64,000 bases of DNA, from assembly GCA_020634435.1 (NCBI GenBank), contig JACKBS010000010.1, forward strand, positions 248,001 through 312,000, written 5' to 3'. Positions 34,909 to 44,180 of this stretch are shown here, one piece after another. The number at the start of each line of letters is the position of its first letter. Positions within the stretch are counted from its first letter, which is position 1. The notes under the pieces are model-generated. The model saw only the letters and a list, made by a program, of their open reading frames with translations, was not told where the DNA came from and made no database searches. This DNA is from Ardenticatenaceae bacterium (GTDB lineage: Bacteria; Chloroflexota; Anaerolineae; Promineifilales; Promineifilaceae). The translations under genes and the position numbers were made by a program.

Positions 34909-36351
34909 CTAATTAGGATATTTGATCCACCCGGCAGGTATCGCTCCAGAATCTTGTGGACCGCAAACGACATTGCCACAGAAGTAAATGTCGTAATCGT
35001 CAAATTCGGAGATATCGACGTTACCTAGTGTTGCACTAAAGGTGGCGTGGCCGGCAGGCACGTTATCAATAATAAGTGGCACACATTCGGGACCCGATGC
35101 AGTACACGTTGAATCAATATTACCTTTCAGATCAGTGAAGCCATTAAAAGTAATACGATCAATGCCCAGCTGTTTAGGCATATCAAAAACCATCATATAC
35201 ATCCGCATCGTGCTGTGATTAAAGCGGCAATCCGGTTGGTCTGCACAAACGAAGTGAACAGCTTCTAAATCTAAAGGATCGATCACATCCCAGGCGTCAT
35301 AGGTCTGCCAGTCATACTGGAAGATTTGGTTATGCGGATCAGGGAAGTAAGGTAGTTGGATAGGTAGGATACCGCTACTCCAATATTGCACATTTTTGCC
35401 GCTGTAAAGCACGTGACTGAGGGTATCTAGGCGCATAGAAGTACGATAGGGTGGTAGTCCAAAGTTTTCGTCAGGCACAGGCGGATCTGTTTCCAGTGGG
35501 CAATGCTCCGTTTTATAGCCACAGTGAAGTGACCCGAAGTCGCCCCACCCACCGGTTTGCATTGTACCGCAGTTGTTGCCTGCACTATCGCAGATCAGGG
35601 CAATAACGCGAAATGAATGGAAGCGCGTTTTAGTGCCCATCGTGCTGCCAATGGCGTGGAGTTGAATGAGAGCGTACTTGATACAGTTGTCACCAGGTTT
35701 GTGCACTGAGCATTCTGGATTTTCCACATAGACGTATTTGTAACCAGCGTGTTTGTTCATATTTTCGTGGGAAGTCTGCCAAGGATAAGAAATTGGTTGC
35801 TCCCAGTTCTTTATTTCTTCGGCGAAAATGGTATCCGCTGGATTTTGGTTGTGCGTGTGATCATAGTGACAACCAGCCTCATAATTCCACAACCCATGGT
35901 AGGCCGTCATGTCATGAGCAATGCCAATTTCTTCACAGGATGGTGCAGTGGCATACGGCTGGACACTATCGCCAGGAGGCGGAGGCGTGGGTGAAGGTGG
36001 CGGAGTTGTTGGTTCCGGCGGCGGGTTAGTTGGATTTGGGGGTGGGCTTGTTGGCTGGGGTGGGGTCGTGGCTTCAGCCGTCGGCTCTGGTCCGCTGCAT
36101 ATGACGTTAACGGATGTGCGTGATGTCCGCTGAATTTGCATGCCACGGCCGTCACACGCTATTTCCGCATTGTCGCCGCCTACCAAACTGACGTTGTACG
36201 ACTGCGCCCAAACAGAAACGGCACCAATCAACACAACCAACAAAATGACGCTTACAACGGTCAATCGTGTTCTCGACTTTACCTGTTTTAATTTATCTTT
36301 CTCAGCGCCGGGAATCGGACGCCGCTCTTTCAGAGAGGGTTGCTTATTCAT
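34909..36351 (-). CDS. Secreted/membrane-anchored protein of unknown family
   Basis: 480 residues. A Lys/Arg-rich cytoplasmic N-terminus is followed by one helix (~30-50, VVSVILLVVLIGAVSVWAQ), a small Cys-containing domain, a Pro/Thr/Glu linker (~95-125), and a ~340-residue extracytoplasmic domain with about twelve Cys and many His (HDMTAYHGLWNYEAGCHYDHTHNQNP, FRVIALICDSAGNNCG, VHFVCADQPDCRFNHS). The paired cysteines suggest disulfides; the HxxxDHTHN cluster could bind metal. I do not recognise the family. Start at 36351 (MNKQPSLKERR) with GGAG seven bases upstream. A triple-DsbA lipoprotein gene lies 3 kb away; any link is speculative. Confidence 0.6.
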   Translation of the reverse strand: MNKQPSLKERRPIPGAEKDKLKQVKSRTRLTVVSVILLVVLIGAVSVWAQSYNVSLVGGDNAEIACDGRGMQIQRTSRTSVNVICSGPEPTAEATTPPQPTSPPPNPTNPPPEPTTPPPSPTPPPPGDSVQPYATAPSCEEIGIAHDMTAYHGLWNYEAGCHYDHTHNQNPADTIFAEEIKNWEQPISYPWQTSHENMNKHAGYKYVYVENPECSVHKPGDNCIKYALIQLHAIGSTMGTKTRFHSFRVIALICDSAGNNCGTMQTGGWGDFGSLHCGYKTEHCPLETDPPVPDENFGLPPYRTSMRLDTLSHVLYSGKNVQYWSSGILPIQLPYFPDPHNQIFQYDWQTYDAWDVIDPLDLEAVHFVCADQPDCRFNHSTMRMYMMVFDMPKQLGIDRITFNGFTDLKGNIDSTCTASGPECVPLIIDNVPAGHATFSATLGNVDISEFDDYDIYFCGNVVCGPQDSGAIPAGWIKYPN

Positions 36352-36390
36352 TCTTTGCTCCATTTTAGTCGATGCTCCGGCGACATACAT

Positions 36391-37032
36391 GGGCCGCAGT
36401 CAAAGACTTCTTCTTCGCTAATTGTAGATTTAGTGTTTCTTATTCCACTTCGAGAAAGATGGCAGCCTAACGAGCTTCTTCACGACTATTATAGGCTGCC
36501 ACCTTTCAATTCTCTTCCTACGCTTCTTCACTTCTTTGCTTCTTCACGCTTGATTAAAGCTTATTTGTGCGCCAGCTTCTTCCTTTCTGGCGCTGATGTT
36601 CAATTGCTAAACTTCACCTCCTTCTCGCATAAAGTTGGTGCCCGCGAGAGGTTTGACGGGATTGCCCTGTTGGAAGTGGGTCTGGGTGGGAGTGGTGCTG
36701 TAGCTGCTTTGTTGGGGTAGAGCGTGGTCTTCAGTGACAAAGGTGTTTGTGCGTTACATGCGTTATGTCAAATCCGCGTTCACTCATGGCCGCACTATAG
36801 CCACGATGCCAGCGAAGGGTGAATAGGAAAAAACGCATAGTACGGCCGTCCCATTGCCGCGAAAATCTATGCAAAATTTATGCAGTTGGGGTCAATTTGG
36901 GGTCAATCGGGGCGTTTTGGCAGGCTTTTAACTGGAAATGGCAAAAACGGCCGTTTCCTACCAAACCCCTTTTCTTTACGCCTTCTTCACGTATAAGACG
37001 GCCGTTCTTATCTTGCATTTAGCTTGAGAGCC
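36391..37032. other. Long intergenic region with hairpins, no gene recognised
   Basis: Holds GGCAGCCTA/TAGGCTGCC (36471-36479/36492-36500), GCGCCAG/CTGGCGC (36569-36575/36587-36593), repeated CTTCTTCAC units, a direct repeat of TTGGGGTCAAT (36888-36910) and three ACGGCCGT copies (two near 36947 and 36999 flank CTTCTTCACG). The first hairpin lies upstream of the 36351 gene on its strand. Frames here lack protein-like composition or starts. Confidence 0.5.
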
Positions 37033-37851
37033 TTAAAACACCAGTTTGAAGGATAGCTGCTGGGCTTCCGCCGGGGTGGGTTTCTGGGCGCGGAAGCAGT
37101 AAGACAGGCCCGCGACACTCTTTTCGCTGCGTACGCGGTAGCCGGTTTGCTGTAAAAGCGCCCGCCAATAGGCCGGTGTTGGCAGGCTCATCCCAGACAA
37201 GCCATGAATGAGCCAGTTGGTTTGGCTACGCACCGTTTCGGCGAGCAGCAGCTGCCCCTGGGGCTTGAGAATGCGGTAGGCTTCTTCAAGCAGAGCGGTG
37301 CGGTCACCCTCTTGCCAGAATTCCCCAGCGACATGGCACAGCATGACCGTGTTGACGCTCTCGTCCGGCAGCGGCAGCAAGTCCAGACTGCCCTCGCGCC
37401 AGCTTAAGCGGGGGTCGGATGGGGGCGGCGGCTCCTGGCTGCGCCAGCGCACCAGCCACGGGCTCACGGTCCACTGCGGATTGTAGATGTCGATCACGAT
37501 GACCTGGCCTGTTGTGAGGCGGCGCGATAGGCCAATGGCCTGCCGCTGTAAACCGAGGTCAATGTAGGCAAACCGCTCGGTGGCGGGAATTTGACCCATA
37601 TCGAACAACACGTGATGTGGCGTGATGCCGTCAAAATCGTAGCGTTGGCGTGCTTCCCAGATGCCTGCGCCAAAAAAGTAGATTAAAATCAAAAATGCGG
37701 CTGTGGCCAGCGGTATAAAAGAGAGCCAACCGCGCATGGCGCTGATGCCAATGATGATCAGCGCCGCCACCATGCCCAGGTAAAGCAGCACAAACCGGGG
37801 CCAGTTGGCCAGGATGAAGGTGCGGGTTCCATTAAAACGGCCTTCTTTCAT
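37033..37851 (-). CDS. Membrane-anchored class I SAM-dependent methyltransferase
   Basis: 272 residues. Two N-terminal membrane helices (~15-37 and ~42-62, the second ending FFGAGIW), then a Rossmann methyltransferase domain. The region around IDLGLQRQAIGLSRRLTTGQVIVIDIYNP takes the place of the SAM-binding motif I, followed by DLLPLPDESVNTVMLCHVAGEF and AYRILKPQGQLLLAET. The glycine-rich motif I is weak (no DxGxGxG), so SAM binding is inferred from later motifs. Substrate is likely membrane-proximal. Divergent from the next methyltransferase gene with only 37 bases between starts. Confidence 0.7.
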   Translation of the reverse strand: MKEGRFNGTRTFILANWPRFVLLYLGMVAALIIIGISAMRGWLSFIPLATAAFLILIYFFGAGIWEARQRYDFDGITPHHVLFDMGQIPATERFAYIDLGLQRQAIGLSRRLTTGQVIVIDIYNPQWTVSPWLVRWRSQEPPPPSDPRLSWREGSLDLLPLPDESVNTVMLCHVAGEFWQEGDRTALLEEAYRILKPQGQLLLAETVRSQTNWLIHGLSGMSLPTPAYWRALLQQTGYRVRSEKSVAGLSYCFRAQKPTPAEAQQLSFKLVF

Positions 37852-37888
37852 AGCCGCGTAGTATACCTAAAATCAATACGAAGGATGA

Positions 37889-38491
37889 ATGATGAATCCA
37901 GATACAAACGAATCCCTGGCACGCTTTGTGGAACGATACACCAGTGGGCAAATTCCCTGGGATGATGCCCTGCCGCCGCCTGAAGTCCAAGAGTTAGTCG
38001 CCAATCTTTCGCCGGCGCGGGCGTTGGACTTGGGATGTGGTTACGGCCGTACGTCCATTTACCTGGCACGGCACGGCTGGCGGGTCGATGGCGTTGACTT
38101 TGTGCCCCAGGCAATTGAGGGGGCTCAAAAACGGGCCGACGCCGCGAGCGTTGCCGATGCAGCCCAATTTTTTGTTGGCTCTGTCGCTGACCTGGATTTT
38201 TTACCGGGGCTTTATGATTTGGCGATTGACGTAGGCTGTATGCATTCGTTGAGCGAACAGCTGCTCATAGCTTATCGCGATGGTCTGCTTCGTTTGCTGC
38301 GCCCGGGTGCTTTGTACCTGCTTTTTGCCCATCTACGCGACGAGGCCACCGACGAGGAGCCCTATCGCTGGATAAGTAAAACGTTTTTGCGCGACTTGTT
38401 TGCTGATTTCACGCTCGAAAAAAGCGAACTAGGCGTGACTGTCGTTAACGACAGCAGTTGGCGTTCCGGTTGGTTTTGGTACAGACGATAG
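37889..38491 (+). CDS. Class I SAM-dependent methyltransferase
   Basis: 200-residue soluble enzyme. SAM motif I ALDLGCGYGRTSIYLA, acidic loop VDGVDFVPQAI, FFVGSVADLDFL and the post-motif LLRLLRPGALYLLF are clear. Overall it resembles TehB/thiopurine-type small-molecule methyltransferases of about 200 residues. Start MMNPDTNES; AAGGA precedes the paired ATGs (37889/37892). Substrate unknown. Confidence 0.82.
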   Translation: MMNPDTNESLARFVERYTSGQIPWDDALPPPEVQELVANLSPARALDLGCGYGRTSIYLARHGWRVDGVDFVPQAIEGAQKRADAASVADAAQFFVGSVADLDFLPGLYDLAIDVGCMHSLSEQLLIAYRDGLLRLLRPGALYLLFAHLRDEATDEEPYRWISKTFLRDLFADFTLEKSELGVTVVNDSSWRSGWFWYRR

Positions 38492-38503
38492 AAGTGCTAG
38501 AGG

Positions 38504-39046
38504 TTACATTTGCGGGTCGTGGCGACGGGGCCACCAGGTGAGGAGCGTGCTGCCATCGGTAAAACCCAGCGGCAAAAAGGCACCCAGAAAGAAAACTAGC
38601 AAATTTTCCCAAAAGACAAAAGCGACAATTAGATAAGTGGGAGAATTCCTAGTTGGGAAGAGGAACAGCAGTAGACCGGAAATCACGGTAATGGCCAGGC
38701 TGACTGCCGGGCCGCCCAACGCCCGACGGATGTGAATTGTGGCGTGCAGCGGTGGTTCGTTCTTAGGATAAAGGCTACCAAAGAGCACCAGCCAGCTCAC
38801 CAATTTGCGCATTGGGTAACCTACCCGTCGGGCTACCCAGGCGTGTCCTAGCTGGTGAACCAATTCGCCAAGCCAATGAAGAATGACGGCCGTTCCGCCC
38901 AGCAGTACCGCCATTCCCCATGATTGATGCAGCCAAACGGCCGTTGCTACAGTAAAAATGAGCCACAGCAGCCCGGAAAGAAGCAATGACCTTTGGGAAA
39001 ACCAAATCTCCACGCCTAAAATCTTACCGAGCTGCCATCGTTTCAT
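38504..39046 (-). CDS. Site-2-protease (M50)-like membrane protein, catalytic Glu replaced
   Basis: 180 residues with four or five membrane segments. The M50 signature region reads HWLGELVHQLGHAWVARRVGYPM: the HExxH motif is HQLGH, with the catalytic Glu changed to Gln. The second M50 motif is present in reduced form (LPLGFTDGSTLL, compare LD.G). It may be a pseudoprotease or use the nearby GELVH glutamate; this is inference. It starts three bases after the stop of the triple-DsbA lipoprotein gene, so it is in the same transcript. Confidence 0.65.
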   Translation of the reverse strand: MKRWQLGKILGVEIWFSQRSLLLSGLLWLIFTVATAVWLHQSWGMAVLLGGTAVILHWLGELVHQLGHAWVARRVGYPMRKLVSWLVLFGSLYPKNEPPLHATIHIRRALGGPAVSLAITVISGLLLFLFPTRNSPTYLIVAFVFWENLLVFFLGAFLPLGFTDGSTLLTWWPRRHDPQM

Positions 39047-39049
39047 TGT

Positions 39050-41077
39050 TTACTCGCTCTGCTGGTCTTCCAATAAGAAAGCAATCGCATCCACAAACGT
39101 ATCGTATGGCTGTGCGCCAGACAGGAAATAGCCGTTGAAGAAGAAGGCGGGTGTGCCACTCACGCCAAAGCTGGCGCCTTCATCGAGATCGGCCACAATC
39201 TGGTCTTGATAGGTGGTCTCGGTCAGGCAGGTAACAAACTGGGCTTCATCCAGCCCCATCCCGGCGGCATACTGGTTAAAGAACGTGTCGGCATCAGAAC
39301 GGCCGCTCCATTCATCCTGGTTAGCAAACAGCGCATCGTGCATTTCCGGGTAAGCGCCCTGCTCGCCCGCGCAGCGAGCCGCGTTGGCTGCCAGCATCGC
39401 CTGCGGATGAATTTGCGTCAGTGGGAAGTCTTTAAAGACGTAATAAACCACACCCGTGTCAATGTAATCTTCCTTGAGCTGGGAGAACGTTTGGGTAAAG
39501 TGCCGGCTACAGAACGGGCATTGGAAGTCGGTGTATTCAATGATGGTTACCGGCGCATTGGGGTCGCCAATTGCGTAAGCACCTTCAATCGGGATTTCTA
39601 CGGGGCCAGACGGTGGCTGCGGTTGGGCAGCTTGCGCCTGTGCCTGTTCGTAAGCCTGGCGCATTTGTGCCTCCAACACGGCTTCCAGTTCACCACTTTC
39701 AACCAGCTCTGCTACGGCCGAAAACACATCGTAGGATTGCGCCCCGCGCAGCGGGTAGCCATTGATGTAAAAGGTTGGTGTGCTGTTGACGCCCATCGCC
39801 AACGCTTCTTGCTGGTTGGCCAACACGTTATCGCGCTGTTCGCCCAGGTCAATGCAGTTGCGCAGAGCCGTGCCATCTAGCGACAGCTCTTCAGCCAAGC
39901 CAACAAAGGCGTTGATGGCAGCGGCTTCACCATTGCCACCCCACGACGCCTGATTGGCAAACACGGCATCGTGCATTTCTTTGTAGGCATCTTGCTCACC
40001 AGCGCAGCGAACGGCCGTATTGGCCACAATCGCCTCTGGGTGCAAGCTGTCTAGCGGCAAATCCTTGATCGCATAAAACGCCCGGCCAGAATCCACCAGC
40101 TCGCTCAGGACGGTGGCGAATGTTTCCAGGGCATATTGCTGGCAGAAGGGGCATTGATAATCTGTAAACTCCACGATTTGGATTGTGGCATCTGGGTCGC
40201 CAGCGGACCAGGCTACGTTGCTGGGCTCTACTGGAATGGCGGCGGGGGTGGGAACAGCGTATTCGGGCGGCAGCGGCTCGTCGCTTGTGTCGGCGACGAT
40301 GCTTTCACCGCCGCTGATCAGCGCAATGGCTTCGTTGAACGTGGAAAGCGGCTGCGCCCCAATGAGCGGCTGTTCGTTGATGAAGAAGCTGGGCGTGCTG
40401 CTAATTCCGCGCGAAAGGCCATACTGGTAATCGTCCTGCACGGCGTCGGCGTATGTGTTTTGGTCCAGGCAGCTGGTGAAGGCATCCATCTCCAGCCCCA
40501 ACGTTTCACCATATCCGGCAAAGTAGGTATTGGCCTGGTTATTACCCCATTCGGCGATGTTGGCAAACAGCATGTCGTGCATTTCCCAGTAAGCTGCGGC
40601 ACCTTGTTCGCCAGCGCAGCGAGCGGCATTGGCCGCCGCCGGTGCTTGCGGGTGGATGTTCAGCGGGAAATCGTAGAAGACGAGCAAGAGTTCACCGTTG
40701 GCAATCTGGTTATCATTGATGGATGGAAAGGTCTGGGCTACAAAGCGGCTGCAAAATGGGCATTGGTAGTCAGAAAACTCTTCCATGACCACAGGCGCAT
40801 CAGGATTGCCGCGATACGGCCGTCCTTCTTCTGTAAAACCGACCTCAATGCCATTGGCATCTGCTTCCACCGAATCGGCCACGATTGCAACCTCAGGTGT
40901 GGTGTTGACAACGGCCGTATCTGCCTCTTCCTCCAGGAATAGATTGCCATCAGCCGGGTTTAATAATTGGCTGGTTTCTGATGCCTCGTCATCTGTTTTA
41001 GGGGTTGCAGCGCCACAGGCTGCCGTAAGCAAAATGAGGGCTGCTACCAGCCACCATAATTTCTTTGAATAAACCAT
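39050..41077 (-). CDS. Lipoprotein with three tandem DsbA/thioredoxin-4 domains
   Basis: 675 residues. Signal peptide with lipobox LLTAAC (Cys21), a short acidic linker, then three DsbA-like domains of about 180 residues. Each has a CPFC active site (near 106, 309 and 520) in the context F(S/T)DYQCPFC or YTDFQCPFC, an NAARCAGEQGA-type helix, and the cis-Pro loop (SSTPSFFINEQ, NSTPTFYINGY, SGTPAFFFNGY). It would form or isomerise disulfides in exported proteins, or receive reductant, at the outer face of the membrane. Three active sites on one lipoprotein is unusual. GGAG precedes the ATG. It is followed after three bases by the M50-like gene. Confidence 0.9.
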   Translation of the reverse strand: MVYSKKLWWLVAALILLTAACGAATPKTDDEASETSQLLNPADGNLFLEEEADTAVVNTTPEVAIVADSVEADANGIEVGFTEEGRPYRGNPDAPVVMEEFSDYQCPFCSRFVAQTFPSINDNQIANGELLLVFYDFPLNIHPQAPAAANAARCAGEQGAAAYWEMHDMLFANIAEWGNNQANTYFAGYGETLGLEMDAFTSCLDQNTYADAVQDDYQYGLSRGISSTPSFFINEQPLIGAQPLSTFNEAIALISGGESIVADTSDEPLPPEYAVPTPAAIPVEPSNVAWSAGDPDATIQIVEFTDYQCPFCQQYALETFATVLSELVDSGRAFYAIKDLPLDSLHPEAIVANTAVRCAGEQDAYKEMHDAVFANQASWGGNGEAAAINAFVGLAEELSLDGTALRNCIDLGEQRDNVLANQQEALAMGVNSTPTFYINGYPLRGAQSYDVFSAVAELVESGELEAVLEAQMRQAYEQAQAQAAQPQPPSGPVEIPIEGAYAIGDPNAPVTIIEYTDFQCPFCSRHFTQTFSQLKEDYIDTGVVYYVFKDFPLTQIHPQAMLAANAARCAGEQGAYPEMHDALFANQDEWSGRSDADTFFNQYAAGMGLDEAQFVTCLTETTYQDQIVADLDEGASFGVSGTPAFFFNGYFLSGAQPYDTFVDAIAFLLEDQQSE

Positions 41078-41151
41078 TAAATTAGCTCCGTCTATTCGTC
41101 TTAACTATTTGGATGTGTTAGACTTTCGTGTTTGTTTTGACTTTTTCGATT

Positions 41152-41985
41152 ATGGTCAATGGCTCGTATCTTAAACGAAAAGAAGACAAGTTACCACTGC
41201 GCGTCTGCCTTTTTGTGCTGGCATTAACTTTTGCCTTGCTCAATGCGGGCACACAAGCGGCAATTGTTCTGGCCCAAACGGGCAGCGGCATCACGGCCCC
41301 AGCTTCTGGCGAGACGATTTCCGGGGTGGTGGAGGTGCGCGGTACGGCCGTTCATCCCGACTACCTGCGCTTTGAATTGGCCTTTGCCAACCAGACCTCT
41401 GGCACCGATTGGATTGTGTTTGCCGAAGGCAGCGAACCCGTCGTAGATGGCGTTTTGGCTGTGTGGGACACCACCGTAGGCCAGGCTGTGGGCGCACCCG
41501 TGTTCCCAGACGGCCGTTACCAGCTGCGCTTGCGTGTGGTCAAAACCGATTTTAACTACGACGAATATTTCGTAACGGACCTTATCATTCAAAATGAAGG
41601 GGCAACGCCGACACCTACGCCAGACGAAACGGACGTGGGGCTAACAGCAACGGCCGTTGCGCCTGCCCAGCCCACTGGCAGCGATGAAAGCAGCTTCCAG
41701 CAGCCTACACCGCTGCCCTCGCTGACGCCATTTCCTTCGCCCACGCCGCCACCCACGGTGGTTGGTGGTACACCAGCTGCACCTCAAGCGGTTGGCGCTT
41801 CTGATGAGGGTGGCTTGCTGGGCCAGCTGGAAACGGCGGAAACTGATCGAGTTGGCAGCGCCTTTTGGTTGGGCATTCGCCTCACGATTGGACTCTTCCT
41901 GATAGCGGGCGGTTATTTGCTGCTGCGCTGGGTTGGCCGTCGCTTGTGGCACATTTACTGGACAAACAAAAGCAGTGGTAAGTAA
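41152..41985 (+). CDS. Exported protein with Ig-like domain, PT linker and C-terminal helix
   Basis: 277 residues. Signal sequence (LPLRVCLFVLALTFALLNAG), an Ig/FN3-like beta domain (~45-150: TAPASGETISGVVEVRGTA, PDGRYQLRLRVVKTDFNY), a Thr/Pro-rich linker (~150-215) and a C-terminal membrane helix with an Arg-rich tail (LGIRLTIGLFLIAGGYLLLRW). Domains of this kind occur in cell-envelope proteins of Chloroflexota; the role is unknown. The start is uncertain: ATG 41152 is taken, with GTG 41128 possible; neither has a good Shine-Dalgarno. Confidence 0.6.
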   Translation: MVNGSYLKRKEDKLPLRVCLFVLALTFALLNAGTQAAIVLAQTGSGITAPASGETISGVVEVRGTAVHPDYLRFELAFANQTSGTDWIVFAEGSEPVVDGVLAVWDTTVGQAVGAPVFPDGRYQLRLRVVKTDFNYDEYFVTDLIIQNEGATPTPTPDETDVGLTATAVAPAQPTGSDESSFQQPTPLPSLTPFPSPTPPPTVVGGTPAAPQAVGASDEGGLLGQLETAETDRVGSAFWLGIRLTIGLFLIAGGYLLLRWVGRRLWHIYWTNKSSGK

Positions 41986-42011
41986 AAAGTGAAAAGCCAC
42001 TTTTCACTTTT
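41985..42011 (+). repeat. Hairpin between the Ig-like and solute-binding protein genes
   Basis: AAAAGTGAAAAG (41985-41996) pairs with CTTTTCACTTTT (42000-42011) across CCA. It overlaps the stop codon of the upstream gene. A related AAGTGA/TCACTT text recurs near 26790 and 56012. It could attenuate transcription. Confidence 0.5.
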
Positions 42012-42051
42012 ACTCTCACTGATCACTCCTAAGAAGGAAGTAAGCATTAAC

Positions 42052-44061
42052 GTGAAGAAAACCATTCTGATTTTCTTGATATCGCTGGGCCTCCTGGGCC
42101 TGGTTGCTTGCCAAAATGACGAGCCGCTGCCTACGGCTGTGGCCACTTTAGCCGTTTCATCGGTGGATGGCGTGGAGAGTGCTATTGAGGAAACGGCCGT
42201 TCCCGAAGCTACTGATCAGCCCGAAGCAACGGCTACACCAGCGCCGCCAACCGCCACACCGCTGCCGCCCAAGCCGCTGACCGTGTGCATGGGTGCTGAA
42301 CCCACCACGCTTTTCTTGTATGGTGATGACAGTTTGGCAGCAACGGCCGTTCGCCACGCTCTCTACGAAAATCTCTACACCACCCTTAACTACGATTACC
42401 AGCCGCAGGGTCTGGAAAAGCTGCCCAGCCTGAATGATGGCGATGCACGCGTGGGGCTGGTTCAGGTGAAAGAGGGCGATCTGATTGTTAACTCGGCCGG
42501 GAATGTGGTGTTTTTGGTGCCCGGCGTGCAGTTTGTGCGCAGCGACGGTGAGTTTGTCACGTTTGATCGCACGCTGACCGCCGAAGGCGCAGAACCGCTA
42601 ATGATGCAGCAGATGTCGGTTGACTTCACCTTCAAACCGATGACCTGGTCGGACGGCACTCCCGTCACCGCGGCCGACTCCCTGTTTAGCTTTGAGATTG
42701 CATCCAGCCCGGACGTGACGGTACGACAGGAAAAGATCGAGCGCACCGCCAGCTATGAAGCCACCGGCGATTTGTCGGTGACCTGGACCGGGCTGCCCGG
42801 TTTCCTGGATACCGAATATTTCACCAATGTGTGGACGCCGCTGCCGCGCCATCAACTGGAGCAGTTTTCGGCGGCCGAACTGGTGGCTGAAGATTCCCCG
42901 GCCCCGCAGCCCTTGAGCAGCGGGCCGTTTGTGCTAGAAGAATGGCAGCGCGGCGAGGCGCTAATCCTGCGCAACAATCCGGCCTACTACCGGGCTGATG
43001 AAGGATTGCCGCACATCACCGAGCTGACGATTCGGTTTGATCTGGCGGGCGAAACGGCCGTAAACCAGATCGCCGCTGGTTGTGACATTGTGACCCACGA
43101 TGCCATCACCTTGAGCCAAACGCCTGACGTGCTGGCGGCGGCCGATGCTGGGGAGCTGTTAGCCTCGTTTGTGTCCAACAACATTTTTGAACACATCGAC
43201 TTTGGCATTAACTCCTGGGAGAACTACGGCGATGGGGAACGAAACGGCCGTCCCGACTGGTTTGAAGATGGGCGGGTGCGGCAGGCCATTACCCTCTGCA
43301 CCAACCGACAGCAAATCGTCAATGAGATCACCTACGGCCAGTCGAGCATTTTGCATGCCTACATCCCGGACGACCATCCGCTCTACCCGGCAGACGCCCA
43401 ATCTTGGGATTACGATCCGGCGGCCGGTAATGGCCTGCTGGATGACGTTGGCCTGGAAGATACCGATGGCGATGGCTTCCGCGAGCTGGTTGAGCGCGAC
43501 CTGAGCGCTACCATTGTGGCCACCACCACGATGAGCATCACTTTAGGCACCAACAGCGAAAGCGACATTCGCTTGCGCATCAACAAACTGGTGGCGGCGG
43601 ACCTGGCCGAATGCGGTATCCAGGTGAATCTGTATGACGTCAACGCCAACGATTGGTTTGACGACGGCCCGTTTAGCCCGCTGTTTGGCCGCCGCTTCGA
43701 CATGGCCACCTTTGCCTGGCGCACGGGTATTCATCCACCCTGTGGCCTGTACCTGAGCAGCAATGTGACTGGCCCAGAGGAACGCGGCTTTGGCGGCTGG
43801 AGCAACATCAACGCCACTGGTTGGATTGATGAAGCATACGATGCCGCGTGTAACGCCGCGCTGTCGGCTTTGCCGGGCACGCCAGAGTACGCCGACAGCC
43901 ATCTAGAGGCGGTACAAATTTTTACCGAGGAGCTGCCTATCATTCCGCTGTTTGATTATTTGAAAACGGCCGTTGCTCAACCGCACGTCCTCAACTTCCA
44001 GCCAGACGCCTCCCAGCCATCCGAGCTGTGGAACTTGGCAGAGATTGATATTGAAGAGTAG
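42052..44061 (+). CDS. ABC transporter substrate-binding lipoprotein, family 5
   Basis: 669 residues. GTG start (MKKTILIFLIS) with AAGGAAG upstream; lipobox GLVAC; Thr/Pro/Glu linker to ~75; then an SBP_bac_5 (oligopeptide/dipeptide/nickel-type) domain. KPLTVCMGAEPTTLF, ALYENLYTTL, MTWSDGTPVTAADSLFSFE and LSSGPFVLEEWQRGEALIL are typical, as is the C-terminal TEELPIIPLFDY. It captures peptides or other solutes for an importer, but no permease or ATPase gene is nearby. Confidence 0.85.
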   Translation: MKKTILIFLISLGLLGLVACQNDEPLPTAVATLAVSSVDGVESAIEETAVPEATDQPEATATPAPPTATPLPPKPLTVCMGAEPTTLFLYGDDSLAATAVRHALYENLYTTLNYDYQPQGLEKLPSLNDGDARVGLVQVKEGDLIVNSAGNVVFLVPGVQFVRSDGEFVTFDRTLTAEGAEPLMMQQMSVDFTFKPMTWSDGTPVTAADSLFSFEIASSPDVTVRQEKIERTASYEATGDLSVTWTGLPGFLDTEYFTNVWTPLPRHQLEQFSAAELVAEDSPAPQPLSSGPFVLEEWQRGEALILRNNPAYYRADEGLPHITELTIRFDLAGETAVNQIAAGCDIVTHDAITLSQTPDVLAAADAGELLASFVSNNIFEHIDFGINSWENYGDGERNGRPDWFEDGRVRQAITLCTNRQQIVNEITYGQSSILHAYIPDDHPLYPADAQSWDYDPAAGNGLLDDVGLEDTDGDGFRELVERDLSATIVATTTMSITLGTNSESDIRLRINKLVAADLAECGIQVNLYDVNANDWFDDGPFSPLFGRRFDMATFAWRTGIHPPCGLYLSSNVTGPEERGFGGWSNINATGWIDEAYDAACNAALSALPGTPEYADSHLEAVQIFTEELPIIPLFDYLKTAVAQPHVLNFQPDASQPSELWNLAEIDIEE

Positions 44062-44076
44062 GTGGCTGTTCTAACC

Positions 44077-44171
44077 AAACCTGACAGGTCTATGAACCAT
44101 CTTTATGATTTAGTAGCTCTGGAAAGCAAAGTAGCTTGATTGTTAAGTAGCTTTGCAGACCTGTCAGGTTT
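44077..44171. repeat. AACCTGACAGGTCT inverted repeat upstream of pth
   Basis: AAACCTGACAGGTCT (44077-44091) is perfectly complementary to AGACCTGTCAGGTTT (44157-44171), with AAGCAAAG/CTTTGC pairing inside. It fills the gap between the solute-binding protein and pth and ends ten bases before the pth ATG. Confidence 0.75.
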
Positions 44172-44180
44172 CTCGACGCG

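Noticed and set aside
36340..36720. Plus-strand 126-codon frame in the long intergenic region
   Set aside because: No ribosome site, hairpins run through it, and composition is not protein-like.
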